Below are positions 12,124-23,730 of a stretch of 64,000 nt of DNA, in pieces; the stretch's first letter is position 1, and each line of letters opens with the position of its first letter. The notes under the pieces were generated by a model that did not search any database, had not been told where the DNA came from, and worked only from the letters and a program-made list of their open reading frames with translations. Source of the stretch: Taxawa tesnikishii (nom. ined.) (taxonomy: Eukaryota; Ascomycota; Dothideomycetes; Dothideales); contig JAPDRO010000005.1 of the NCBI GenBank assembly GCA_030247885.1, forward strand, positions 620,001-684,000, written 5' to 3'. The position numbers and the translations under genes were made by a program.

Positions 12124-12744
12124 CAGAACGATTGTCGAGGAATGTCAATAGACGGACCTGGTTGAACTGGTCAACAATAGTGCAAGGTCAATGTACGATT
12201 TCTTATTGTACTACTTTCCTCTCCCTTCCAAAATAATTGTGCACACCCCCGATAGCTTGGGTATGGTGTTATGAAGTGAATGTTCTCCGCGAGATAAGGT
12301 TTTCGGGTCCGGGTCCCTGCAGTTTGTAAACAGCCCTGCAAACAGACTCACAGCTCCCCTCCCGCGTTACACAGACAACGTTCGATTTTTCTCGTACGTC
12401 AAACAGTCGACTCAAATGTCCTAGATCATTCATCATAGTTTGTCGTCTTTGTTCCCGCTGCGACTACTGCATCTCAAGGCCCCACATCCGACGGTTTCTG
12501 CCTGGATTGATCAGTTTGGGCACAATCGGAAGACCTCGAGACATACATCTGTACAAGAAAGACTGGTCTCGCCAGAGCGCAGCAGAACGTAACACCCAAG
12601 ACAAATACAGCACCGTCCCGTTGCAGAAAGGCGGGTGTCTAGGACCAGAAACAAAACAGGGGTAACTACGCTCGCTCTTCTCAACCCTCAGGCTATAAAA
12701 ACAGCTAAACATGTACAGAAACACGACTTGCCAAAAGCAACAAC
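12124..12744. other. intergenic between EGT1 and next gene
   Basis: EGT1 3' region followed by the promoter of the zinc-binding protein gene. No coding signal. Confidence 0.45.
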
Positions 12745-15700
12745 ATGCCGAATGACATCTTTCGTTGGGAGGCCACTGCTGGTCTGGACCACCACTGCGC
12801 GAAGTGTCAGACGCCGCTGTCCAACCCTCGCGCCAAAGTGACTTGCTTCGGTCACCATTGCGAGCCTTGTGTTCGATACCATCAACAGATGTTTATTGTC
12901 GGTAAGCAGAGTTTAACCTCCTCTCCTTTTGCTCAGCCTAGTCTGTTCTGTTCAGCCCATGCTGCCTGTCAAGGTCCCTTATCGGCTTCGTTTCCGCGGG
13001 CCGAGGGGCGAGACTTATCAACTCTGTTTGGCCTCACCTCAATTAGCCTCAAGGTCCTCTTTGTTAGCCGCGGGTGCTTCCTCCTTCCATCATGTGTTTC
13101 TTTACGTGCAACGTACTGACAACCATGGGTTACAAGGGAAGAGCCAAGAGTGCAAAGCATGCAACAACACGGTCAAAGCCCACGAACGGCGCCATCGTGA
13201 GATTGCAGAAAATCTTTTCGCTCTCAAGGTCGTCCAAGCAGAGGAAAATGATATCGTCGACACTCCCAGGAAGAACAGCATCCTTCAGCCTATCGGGAAT
13301 CGGGAGAAGCACACTCTTGGAATCACGCCCACCAGGAAGAAAGACAAGAAGGCAGAGAAGAAGATGCTTAAAGCCGCTGGCCGTGATAAAGTGGTCACTG
13401 GGGAAGACGTCGAGCGGGTTGCCAGAGTCTTGCATTCGGAAATGGACGATGACAACAAGAAGAGCGACGACTCAGTGATTCAAGCGAACCTGTCCGTCTT
13501 CATGCCCGACGCCAACAACCGCGTCAGAAGAGCCAGCATTAAAGCGGCCAACGTGCTCAACGTGTCGGACGAGGTGAGCGATGCCGAGCTTGCAGACCTC
13601 CTCGCAGAGCTTGGCGTATCGCAGCCTGTCGACAAGCCACTCAAGAAGATCCCGGACACAATTGACAAGATCGCCAAGCTGGTCAAGGAAGACATCATCG
13701 TACAGCGCCGTGAAGAGAGGGATTACATGATGCGCAAGGGCGGCTATTGGCGGTATGCGAACAAGAAGACGTACAATGCGATGGTCGCGCAGCAGGAGAT
13801 CGTGGACTGGGAGACGGGAGCTAAGCTTACTGTCGTCGAAGAAGAGATGAACGACGAGTTGGAGGATACTCCGGCGGCCGCTACACCACCTATTGAGGTA
13901 CCGAGCACTCCCCAAGTTGCGATAGCGGTTACCGGGAAGGTCGGCAAGACGAAGATGCCGTTGACTACCGTCAAGCTGTCATCCAATGGAGCAAATATGT
14001 CCGTGTTCCGTGACTGGAAGCCGGATCCCAACAGGCAACGTCTGCAGGTGCCTGTTACGCCATTCGTGAAGGGAACATACACAAACTCAAACAGATATGA
14101 CTTCTTTGGCTTCCACGAGGAAGATTTCGAAGTCGACTCGGATGACTCAGATGTCGGGGCTCCGTCAGAGCATTTGAGAACCGAGGACCAGACTATATCT
14201 GCATGTGCATCGGCCACGGTATCACGGCGCGAGTCTACCGTCTCGAGCGCTTCCTTCTCATCCCGCTCCAGCTCGAATGCCCCCTCATCCACGACCTTTA
14301 TTCGGCGCGCTCGGAACCAGGGACTGTGGAAGAGATTCCCGAGCCTACTGGCCCGGATACTCACACGACACCCAAGAAGGAGCATGGTTTTGGGCAGAAG
14401 GGTAAGTTGCCCACTACATTGGAGTCTTCAACCGAAGATGGCACTCGTCCTACTAAGCACGATGCCATCGCGACGCTGAAGAATAAGATTATCTCCAATG
14501 GCAGGGTGAAGTCACTGCTTCCCTCGATGCCCACTCTCAACCCTGCAGCTACCTCGCAGGAGACCATCCTCCATTCCGGTTCCCACGTTAACAAGGCAGG
14601 CGAGACCGAGACCGCTCAGAAGAAGACCACCTCCAACCAGATGGGCAGGTCGATGCCCAGTGGGGAATCTTCCGGACCGACACTTGAACCTACAGCCAAC
14701 AAGGCCTCAGCAGCTGCCTCCAAGGCTAAGGGATCGCAGATTACTCCTGCTGAGGCTAAGGCCCGTCGCGCCAAGGCGAAGCGAGACCGCCAGAAGCGCA
14801 ACAAGGAGGCATACGCCGAACAGGTCACTGCGGCCAAGGAGGACGGTACGCTCGCCTGTTATTGCATGTGGGAGGAGGAGGTACTCCTCGTTCGAATTCT
14901 TGTCCAGTTCGAGAATCGACTTGTAGTGGCTCGATGTGCACCTCCATGCTGTAGGAACCGGACCCTCGACCGCGACGACAACGATCCTCCGTCAGATATA
15001 CCAAACGTTAAAGAGACAATGTTCATGGTGTACTCAGCGGCGATGGATGAGTACAAGCCTTGGAACAGCGACGCCCACCTCAACTGCAGCCCTTCCTGGA
15101 CCGCCGTCAAGATCGCGTTGGATCGCAACCCGTATATTCCGACCTTGTACGGACCGATCTGGGGCTGTGGCCACAACAAGATCAAGAACAGAGCCGGCGC
15201 CGTGGTCTACAGACAGCTCTTCCGCAAGGACGAGGAGTTGTTCTTTGCAGAGATCATGTCGACCACCGGACCCTTGACGGAGTCTCACTTCGACCGTATC
15301 GCGGCATGCAGCAAGAAGGCCGCCTTCCTGGTCTACAAGGGCAAGCCCGTGGCTTACTACACGGATGCCGTCAATGAGGGGCTGAGTGCGCTCTCTGGAG
15401 ACAAGACCAACCAGTCCAGATCGGTCGTTGGTGTCTGGCGGCTCGATAAGGAGCTCCACCGCCCCTCTTCCGCCTCGGCGACTCCGTCGAGCTCCCAGAG
15501 CACGGAGGCATCGATGTGGCGTTGACAATGCGGTCGCATGGCGATGCGTTTGAGTACCGGCCTCGATTCTTAACCGGAATATCACCGCTGAAGGAATGCT
15601 TAGCCGAAATCCCGCTCGAGAACTTTGCATTCATTACGAAAGTCGAGTTGGATAGTACCAGCTTGTATCATGCCACGACGGTTGTGGCGCAGGGGATCAA

Positions 15701-15923
15701 GAATGTGCACAATGGTGTCTTGCACTCGGATCACATAAAGAAGTGGCTGGGGAAGTGGCTGGAGGAGAAGTTGAATTATGGTCAGGCGAAAGAAGTGTCG
15801 AAGGATGGTACACAGGAAGCTGTCAAGGAGCATACGAAGGAAACGGCAACGGACAAGGCGAAGGACAGTGCGGCGGAGGTGGTAAAGAAGTGGGCCAAGG
15901 AAGCTGCGGAGGATGTCGATTGA
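12745..15923 (+). CDS. large uncharacterised protein with N-terminal zinc-binding cysteines
   Basis: Not a family I recognise. The ATG at 12745 leads to a cysteine/histidine cluster (HHCAKCQTPL, CFGHHCEPCVRYH, then ECKACNN after the intron) that looks like a treble-clef or RING/LIM-like zinc site. The intron is 12902-13136 (235 nt, AAG acceptor), long for this window and possibly composite. A basic region, an acidic/serine-rich middle, a lysine/alanine-rich coiled segment near 14750-14850 and a conserved-looking C-terminal domain follow (IPTLYGPIWGCGHNKIKNR... FEYRPRFLTGISPLKECL). Frames jump at the C5 run 14280-14284 and the C4 run 15462-15465; one added base at each gives 2946 coding nt (981 residues). 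The stretch 14860-14960 is open but poor in quality and may hide another intron. The tail is a Lys/Glu/Ala amphipathic helix. Confidence 0.62.
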
Positions 15924-16395
15924 GCGTGCATAGAGAGGACGGTGGAGGATTGCTTGGGACTGGGCATGCGGGTGGGTATGGGTCTCCGGCATAGACTCAA
16001 AGCTACTGGTGCCTCCTTCGGCGATCCGTAGGGCATAACAAGAACAGTAAGGAAGTGACTCACTTTCCATGCTCAACAGCGTGTGTAGCCAACTGCGATA
16101 GAACATGACCGTCTTGCGTGTACACCAGTCAAGAACGGTCGCCATTAGGACTAAGAGATCCTGCTGTTCTACGCTCACTACCACGTTTTCGGTACAACCT
16201 CTTTGCTCTGTAAAGCACCGTGAGAATGAGGCCAACGTAGTAATCATTGCTATCACGTGCGCTGTCCTGTCGTGCCTTCCTAAAACGCGTCTTCATCTGC
16301 AAGCGACGCGACGCGACACTTCGTCCATTTACCCTTCGAACAAGGACGTATCCTTGTCCAACACAACACAGTGTTTGTCCTGACAGCACCGCGGA
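15924..16395. other. intergenic
   Basis: Promoter region of the next gene. A CACGTG hexamer lies near 16255, about 140 bases upstream of its ATG. A short GCGAC repeat lies at about 16307-16317. Confidence 0.4.
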
Positions 16396-19335
16396 ATGGA
16401 AGTCTCGGAATTGGATTCAGCTCTGATCGAAACCTTACAGTACAGCGACTCGACGAATCCCGATACCCAAGACATCGACCAGGACACAGAGCAAGATGAA
16501 GTATCCTTGGTGGAGTATGCACGCTTTCATAAGCTCTCCCAGGATTACACATCCCACAACCCACTGTATCCGAGCGGACTCCCTTCTCCACCAACGGCCA
16601 CGGACCGGGACCTCCATGATGCAGAGCTGTCTGCCACCTGGCTGCTAGCAGACTCCACGATCGAGGAGAGATGGACTGTAAATACCAGTACGGCGTTGTT
16701 CCTCCGGGAGATGTTGGTCATGGAGAAAAACGTTGATGAGCTGGAATATCTGACAAAGCACAACGAAATTCGAGCAGCAAAAGTAGAGCCACCTCTGCTG
16801 CGGACAGATTCTCAGCTTGACTCCCACTATTTCACGAACCGGAAAGTTACACGTACTGACCTAGAAGACATGGACCTCGCTCCTTTCCCAGTCGATGAGC
16901 AGAACGATGAAGGGTTGCAATGGCCGACCTCAATGCACCAACTGCCCGTCGCAAAGGACAAAGAAGCCCTTTTCGAGAAGCTTGAAGTGAACAAGACCAC
17001 TCTGGCGTTTCTAAGGGAAACACTCTACAGCGTGCCCACTGCTGCCGAACAAGAAGCGTTGATCGTGGCAGATCTCACTGGACGTAGAGTAAGCGTCTGA
17101 CGTTCAATGCTCGACTGTACATTCAGCTAAGAGATACAGAAAAAGGCGGTCGAGTCCGCAACTCCGCCTCTGCTGCCCCTTTCTCCACCATACTCTCCAG
17201 GGATTCCTGCGTCACCAGCCGCAGAACTGCCGCTCACTTCGACTCCGGAAGACCTTCTGGCTCTAGACACTGAGATCGTAGAGAACACAATCATGCAAGA
17301 TGACAAGCTTGGGCCAGGAGCCGCGAACCTCAGCGTCTACGATATTCCGACATCATCATCGCTGAAGGAAGAATCCAGCTCCAGTCCGATAAAGCGAAGA
17401 CGGCCGGAGGGCCTCAAGGTCGAGGGTCCGCTCACACCGCAGACTGCCGTAGAATCACCATTCAAGAAGACCAAGACAGTTTCGTTCATGGAGGATTTGT
17501 ACCAAAAGATTCCAAACTACGCCCGACCGTTCAGCCCGGACAAGCCGCGGAAAGAACAGGACGGAAACGAGGATGTTTTCGATGACGAGTGTGACCGGAT
17601 TTTCAACGACATTAACAAAATGGTGGAGCCAGCGGTACGTGAAGTGGAAAACGAACAGCTGCAGATGGCAGACTCCACCATGCGTGTCGAGGTGCCAGTC
17701 ATCGATCACTCGGTGCCTCCGGCGCCGTGGAACGTCTTCGCTCCCAAGCGCCTCGTTGAACGCCCGGAAGGACCGAGTGAGCTTGACGGGCAGAGGAGGC
17801 TCTTGAGATCGATCTGTGCTTCGCTACTCGAAAGCCAGAGATCCTGGACAGGAGCCCGGAGGAACACCGATCTGTCATGGAGCCCATTTCCAATGTACCT
17901 TGGTAAGGTGGCCGTACAGGAAGAATTTGACGATGGATCCTTGGGCAGATATATGGCTGATCTCTCCTTCAACGATCCGGTTGATACAGCGACGCTCATG
18001 TGGAAACCCGATGGCTTAAGAATCCTGGATGTCCCGGAAGACGATGATGAAGAACTTGAACCAGCAGATTATGGCGAGGAGACGGATCAGCTCGATGCTC
18101 TCATACGTAATCATCCTGTTGCTGTTGCAGAGAGCAAAGGGGGCCAACAGCGTGTCCCAGCTCCTAAGAAAGAGAAAGCCGCTGAAAGCAACGTGGAAAA
18201 GGGAGCCATCGGTATACCTGAGCCCGAAGTTGAGGGAGATCCACGAGCTAACAGATCGACATCGCTCATGTTCGGTGGCTTCTCAGCGAGTGGCTCTTTG
18301 AGCAGATTCATGCAGGTGCAAACTGGGAAAATGGAGAGTGGGAAGCCTACCATGCAGACGGTACCTCCACGTCAGCCAATACAGAATCCTGTTCCTACGC
18401 CTGCCAAACCTGCTGAACGTCCCCAACAGCGACAGGAGGAGGAACTCGCGGCTTTACCGCCACTTCCAATGCCCCGTCTCGGAGCTCCTTCATCTCCTCA
18501 ACAGTTCATCATTTCGTCGACTCTACTTACACAACGAAGCTTTCTCCGAGAGATAGAGCGTTTGCATCCGGCAGCAGAGCTCATCGAACGAGACTTCAGC
18601 GTTCGCCCAGCGATCCCTGCGTCGGTAAACGCAAATACCCACCCAGAGAAGCTGGAAGAAGCCGACGTACTGCTCTCGCCGGGAAGCGGTTTACTGTTAA
18701 CCACACTCCAGAAGATCAAGCAGAAGCCACTTCCGGGACAGCCAGTCACAACCGGTATCCGTCACCGTCTTCAACGCCTTGCGCCACGGTACGAACATTT
18801 GGTCGTCCTGGTCAGTGAAGGATCCCTGGGTAACGCAACACTCAATCCGGAAAACTCCACGAGACGACCACTCGATGAACGCGATTGTGAAGCCATAGTC
18901 TCATTGATTAGCTTCTGCGCCACGCTCACTGCAGACGTCCAGATCACGTACGTACCAGGCGGTGAGGCGATGTTGGCGGCCTGGACGGTTTCTTGCATGA
19001 TGCGCTACGGATTAGACGACCCCAGCATCAAGCTCATTCAAGAGGAGACGCTTTGGGAGGGTTTCCTCCGGCAAGCGGGCATGGATTCCTTCTCCGCACA
19101 GGCTGTGCTTGTGGCGCTGAAACTTCAGGAGAGTACGGGTGACCATGGGCGGCCTGATCCAATGTACAGCGGACTTGCAGTGTTTGTAACCATGGACGAG
19201 GAGGAGCGTGTCTCCAGATTTGCTGCGCTTATGGGCGGTGAAAGAGTACTCCGCAGCTTGAGCAGGGCGCTCGACCAGCGGTGGGTAGCCGTTGCGGGTG
19301 CGGCGAACATGAACATGGGACTGGATGTGCGCTGA
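16396..19335 (+). CDS. uncharacterised protein with XPF-like C-terminal region (possible Zip2/SHOC1-type)
   Basis: Exons 16396-17088 and 17140-19335 (51-nt intron; CGT AGA joins AAA AAG) give 962 residues. The N-terminal half is acidic with few motifs. The middle is disordered, with a basic patch (SPIKRRRPEG). Near residues 800-930 a folded part reads HLVVLVSEGSLG, DERDCEAIVSLISFCATL and ITYVPGGEAMLAAWTVSCMM, then LWEGFLRQAGMDSFSAQAVLVALK. That order (beta-strand/helix nuclease-like fold, then a Q-G-x-x-x-F-x-A-Q-A helix-hairpin-helix) resembles XPF/ERCC4 proteins. I see no ERKxxxD nuclease motif, so an inactive XPF relative such as the meiotic crossover factor Zip2/SHOC1 is a hypothesis. The gene model is sound; the function is inferred from pattern only. 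Confidence 0.75.
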
Positions 19336-20159
19336 CATCTACGCTTGCTATTTTCGTGACATCTTCGTTTACAATTGCTGCCATGAGTCGCAATCTGCTC
19401 TCCTCATGCTGCAGGTCAGCTCTCTACAGAAGCTTCAATAAAGCTTTCCACAGCACCAGAGCTGGACGCCCTTGTCGCACAACAGGCGCCGAGCTGGATC
19501 TCCTGTTTTGGTACCACTGCACTCAGCTGAGTCAATTCACATTCTCAGCAGTGTCTAGGTTCGTTGTGATTGTTGGCGGGAGGTTTTGGATTATTAAGAT
19601 GGAAGGACCAAAGAAAAGACCGACACTCGGCCCATTTCGGCCGATTCACGGCATCCACCTCCACGAGACAATTAGCAATCGCCTTTCATCTTTCCAACGT
19701 CGACAAGTGGGTTCAGAAAAGGGAAATGGAGCTTGACATTCGAAAAGGTGTTGTCGCTTACGGTGGCACGTGGCAAGCAGCCAGCATCTGCCGACCAGCT
19801 CGGCAGGGGCTGGGCCCTGCAGTATTTCCTTGTGAAACGTCATCACGACCACTGCTGTGTCTCCATGCGGCTTCCTCTGGTGCGATCTCGAGCTGTGTTG
19901 TCGCCGTGCACAGAAGCTGAAATGAACGATGAAGGGTCCTGTCATTCGGTAGGGCCCTCGATTAGCAATCAACCGGGACAATGCCCCACGCAACGTCATG
20001 CTGAAGTATAATAGAGATCGAGGAGAGCTTCAGATGTAGGAGGACTCCTTCCCTACAACTACTCCTCTTCCCACATATTCCAATTACTGCTCTGTTTACA
20101 TCCCTGGGAAAACACATTTACTCGCTAGTTTATAGTTCAGAGACTACCCTTCGACCACA
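19336..20159. other. intergenic; putative polyadenylation signal
   Basis: An AATAAA at about 19437-19442 lies some 100 bases after the stop of the previous gene and may mark its 3' end. The rest is the promoter of the oxidoreductase gene, with a TATAAT-like stretch near 20007. No coding signal. Confidence 0.4.
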
Positions 20160-21316
20160 ATGGCTCCTCAGACTCAGAAGCAATGGACTGTCCAGGGAAC
20201 GGGCAGCTTCGACAACCTCAAATTCAACGAGAAGGCCTCCGTACCCGAGATCGGTGACCGGGACGTGCTCGTCAAGTGTAGGCACAAGCTGGAAAGATTG
20301 GAATACCTACAAGCTAACGAGCCTTTCTGCAGTCCACGGCGCGTCGCTCAACTACCGTGACCTGATCATCGCCAAGGTACATCCTCCTGCCTCCCTGATT
20401 CAAACGACAGCCGTTGATACAATCTGTGTAGGGCGGTTATCCCTTCGCGCAAAAGGACGGTGTTGTCCCCGCCTCGGACGGTGCTGGTGTCGTCGAAGCC
20501 GTGGGCTCCAAGGTCGTCCGCTTCAAGCCCGGCGACAAGGTCGTCACCCTCTTCAACCAAGCTCACCTTTTCGGTTCCATTGACAACCACTCCATCACGA
20601 CGGGCACTGGCGGCGTTATCGACGGCGGGCTGCAACAATATGGCGCTTATGATGAGAATGGATTGGTCCACCAGCCGAGCAACCTCAACTTTCTCGAGGG
20701 CGCGACGCTGACGTGTGCGGGATTGACGGCATGGAACGCCCTGTACGGATTGGAGTCGAGGAAACTTATGCCCGGCGACTGGGTGCTGACTCAAGGCACC
20801 GGTGGTGTTTCCATCTTCGCGGTGCAATTCGCCAAAGCTGCCGGCGCAAAGGTCATCGCAACAACCTCATCCTCCTCCAAAGCCGACAAGCTGAACTCCC
20901 TGGGCGCCGACCACATTATCAACTACCGCGAGGATGCCAACTGGGGCGAGACAGCCAAGAAGCTCACCGGCGGCCGTGGTGTGCAGCACGTTGTCGAGGT
21001 TGGTGGACCCAACACCATGACCCAATCCCTCAAGGCGATCGGCTTCGACGGCGTCATCTCTATCATCGGGTTTATCGGTGGTGGAAAGGCGGAGAAGCAG
21101 CCCAGTTTCCTCGACTGCTTGATGAACATCTGCACGGTCCGCGGTGTCTATGTCGGTAGCAGGGCACAGATGGAGGAGATGAACCGCGCCATCGAGGCCA
21201 ACAACATCAAGCCAGTGGTTGACGAGAAGGTGTTCAAGCTTGCGGAGACCAAGGAGGCGTACCAGTACATGTGGGATCAGAAGCACTTTGGCAAGCTGTG
21301 CATCAGCATCGAATAG
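20160..21316 (+). CDS. MDR-family NAD(P)-dependent oxidoreductase
   Basis: Medium-chain dehydrogenase/reductase, zinc-type-alcohol-dehydrogenase-like. Exons 20160-20277, 20333-20376 (only 44 nt) and 20432-21316 sum to 1047 nt, 348 residues. The GroES-like N-terminal domain has FHGASLNYRDLIIAKGGYP and PASDGAGVVEAVGSKV. The Rossmann domain has GTGGVSIFAVQFAKAAGAKV followed by LGADHIINYRE. The structural-zinc cysteine cluster of classical ADHs is absent, which fits the quinone-reductase-like side of the superfamily. Substrate cannot be told from sequence. No neighbours suggest a pathway. Confidence 0.92.
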
Positions 21317-22007
21317 ATGGGGGTGCTATGATGAGGACCTGAAGGCTCCGTGAGGAGATGAGATTCAGGAAGTGGACGACAAGGCTAATTGATGCTGGTA
21401 TGACTAAACGATTTAATTCTCTTTGTTGACACTGTTCCACCGTTCGCCCGTTTTGCTTTGTGAGTTCCCTAGTTGAGTGTCGAAATGTTCAATACTAGCA
21501 GGGAGAGTGTTGTGTCAGTGACCGAATTGAACAACCGACACTATGAGGAAACCTCCCTTCCTTTCTTCCTGCCCTAGCCCGTTTTCCCTTGTTTAGTATG
21601 TCACACTTTCGTGGTCTGTTCCAACGCGTGTCTCGAGTTGTGACGTCGTCAGTCCTTTCAGTGGTGGATCTGATGCTCTCAAAAGCCATGACTAGTCCTG
21701 GTGGCTGACTGTGTATACGTAGAGGCCCTTGGTAGGATTCGATATAGCGAGGTCGATACCGCAGGACCTGCTTAAATCGTAGCACTTTTGTTTGGTCGAC
21801 CCTGGCCGTCCCTGTGTCCCCGCCTCTGTCTTCTTCTCAATCCACCTGTACGACCTCGCGTGCCCACCGCGCGTCCCGCCGACTCTGGAGGCCACGAGAC
21901 TGAGTGCAATAATCGCGGCTCATCCAGGGCGGAAACGTAGGTGGAGAGTTGCGTCTCTGTCCTTCGTCGCATTGTGGTTCCGGATATATGTCTCCCTGGT
22001 CGCAACA

Positions 22008-22024
22008 CCCCCCCCCCCCCCCCC
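22008..22024. repeat. C17 mononucleotide tract
   Basis: Seventeen consecutive cytosines, by far the longest G:C run in the window. Length is probably uncertain given other homopolymer problems here. Confidence 0.9.
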
Positions 22025-22110
22025 AATGGTCTGCGATTCCCGAGACATTGCTGTTGAAAATGTTTCGCATCGGTGAACATGACGACGAAGAGGCCCATGC
22101 GGGTGGCGTC

Positions 22111-22221
22111 CTAACTCGAGATCGCGGTGATCAGCAGGAGTTGGAGATCCTTTGTTGGAAGGCTGAGAAGGATGTTCTCGAGCGACTCGTAGTTGCTGGA
22201 GAGGGTGTCGGCTGGCGACAT
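22111..22221 (-). pseudogene. possible F-box remnant
   Basis: A 36-codon frame from an ATG at 22221 reads ...NYESLENILLSLPTKDLQLL, resembling the first helix of fungal F-box domains (E-x-I-L-x-x-L-P-x-x-D-L-L). It then stops, with no continuing frame or intron visible. It could be a decayed F-box gene or chance. Confidence 0.3.
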
Positions 22222-22721
22222 GGTTGCAAGTGTGGGTGTAGGCTTGGGAATGATATAAGGAACGTGACGAGGATCTAACGAGGAGACAAACAGGAAGATA
22301 TTTGCGTGTTCGGTAATAGAGGCGAAGTTCCATACTAGGGAACACGTGAGACTGATGCTCACCAAAGACTAAGTTCTTACAACGACGGTCACATTTCTTT
22401 CACAACCGCACCAGCCGAGTGAATATAGTGGCGCTTCAATCCTGCTATCCCCGTGGATCCAGTTATCGCGTGTCCTTCAAGAGCGGATTTTCCTTGCGAA
22501 CAGGCCTGATTTACTCATGTTCGGGGCTCATCTAAATACAACTTTGGAGGCGGGCGGCAATTCCTGCACGAAACCATTGCGTCTTCTTTCCGTGATACGT
22601 GGTATGCCCTTGGAGAAAACAGGAAACGTCTAACTGCGTCCGCCAGTCCATGTCCTGGTCCACAGGGTGGGAAATGCACGGATATTTATACATTATAAAG
22701 AAGTGAATGAAAACCGAATAC

Positions 22722-22779
22722 ACTGAATATACTGAATAATCAGTTGTTATTCAGTGGTTTATAATGATGAATATTCAGT
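22722..22779. repeat. nested inverted repeats, AT-rich
   Basis: ACTGAATAT (22722-22730) and ACTGAATAA (22731-22739) are followed by TTATTCAGT (22747-22755) and ATATTCAGT (22771-22779), their exact reverse complements in mirror order. They could form a hairpin or bind a dimeric factor. Confidence 0.8.
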
Positions 22780-23381
22780 CATTGCCCACCCTGGTCCATG
22801 ATGCTGCCGCCAAGACAGAAGATAGAGGCCACCACCTTTCGGGATGGCGTTCGCCGGTTGTATCAACAGAACGACTTGAAAGCAGAAATCGAGCAGTTAC
22901 TGGTATCAACTCATGAGATTCTTTGCGTATGAGATGGAGCTTTGTGGCAGAGATATAGAGGCATAAGCAAAGCCCAAATTAGGTAATAGCCTCACAATGT
23001 TTAGCCGCGTAGCCGATCAAGCAGTCAGTATCCACAGCATACACGAACCGGACGTAATTTCTACTGCAGAGACTGCTCTATCCAATATCATTTCCCTCAC
23101 CCTCATAAAATCTTCTTTGATAAGTAAGCATAATTTGAGAAAAGAACGCCCGTTGAATACAACGACTGCTGCGTTAAGAATGCCACACCATCCAACACGT
23201 ACGCCAAACCATGACCGCCAAGTGAAAAGGACAGAAGTGAGTTATGCGAGCATGCTTTGCGACTGACTGGGATAGTACAGACATGCATTTTCCTCTTCCT
23301 ACAGGACATCCACCGCCCCAGTCTCAAAATTCTTGCATTCCACTGTTTTTTCTCATTCGCACTTTCCCAGAACGAGAAGAG

Positions 23382-23382
<1 letters not shown>

Positions 23383-23420
<38 letters not shown>
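23383..23420. repeat. (GAAA)n microsatellite
   Basis: About nine and a half copies of GAAA, in the 3' flank of PPS1. Confidence 0.9.
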
Positions 23421-23730
23421 AAAGAGGAAAGAAGAGATAAAAGAACAACATGGCAAGAATTGAAGATGTCATCTCATGTCCCATTTCCACATCGCGCCCG
23501 ATCGGCCCAAGATGGCCGGGCTCGTGCGATGCAAGCGCATCCCGTATCCGTACCCTCTCGAAAGCGCATCCCAAAACAATAAAGCAACCGGAGCGACCCC
23601 AGAATCATCACGTCATATAATCCATCAACACGTCTCTTTCTTCTTTCCGTATCCCGCGTGTCTGTTTCTTTTATCGTTTTATTCATTCGTCTCGTTGGCG
23701 GGAACAAGTACAAGAGCGAAGGCAAGGGAG

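Larger units (their letters stand above)
21317..23730. other. gene-poor 2.4-kb region
   Basis: No full gene recognised. It holds a C17 tract, an F-box-like remnant, AT-rich nested inverted repeats and a GAAA microsatellite, listed separately. No transposon terminal structure with a coding core was seen. Confidence 0.5.
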
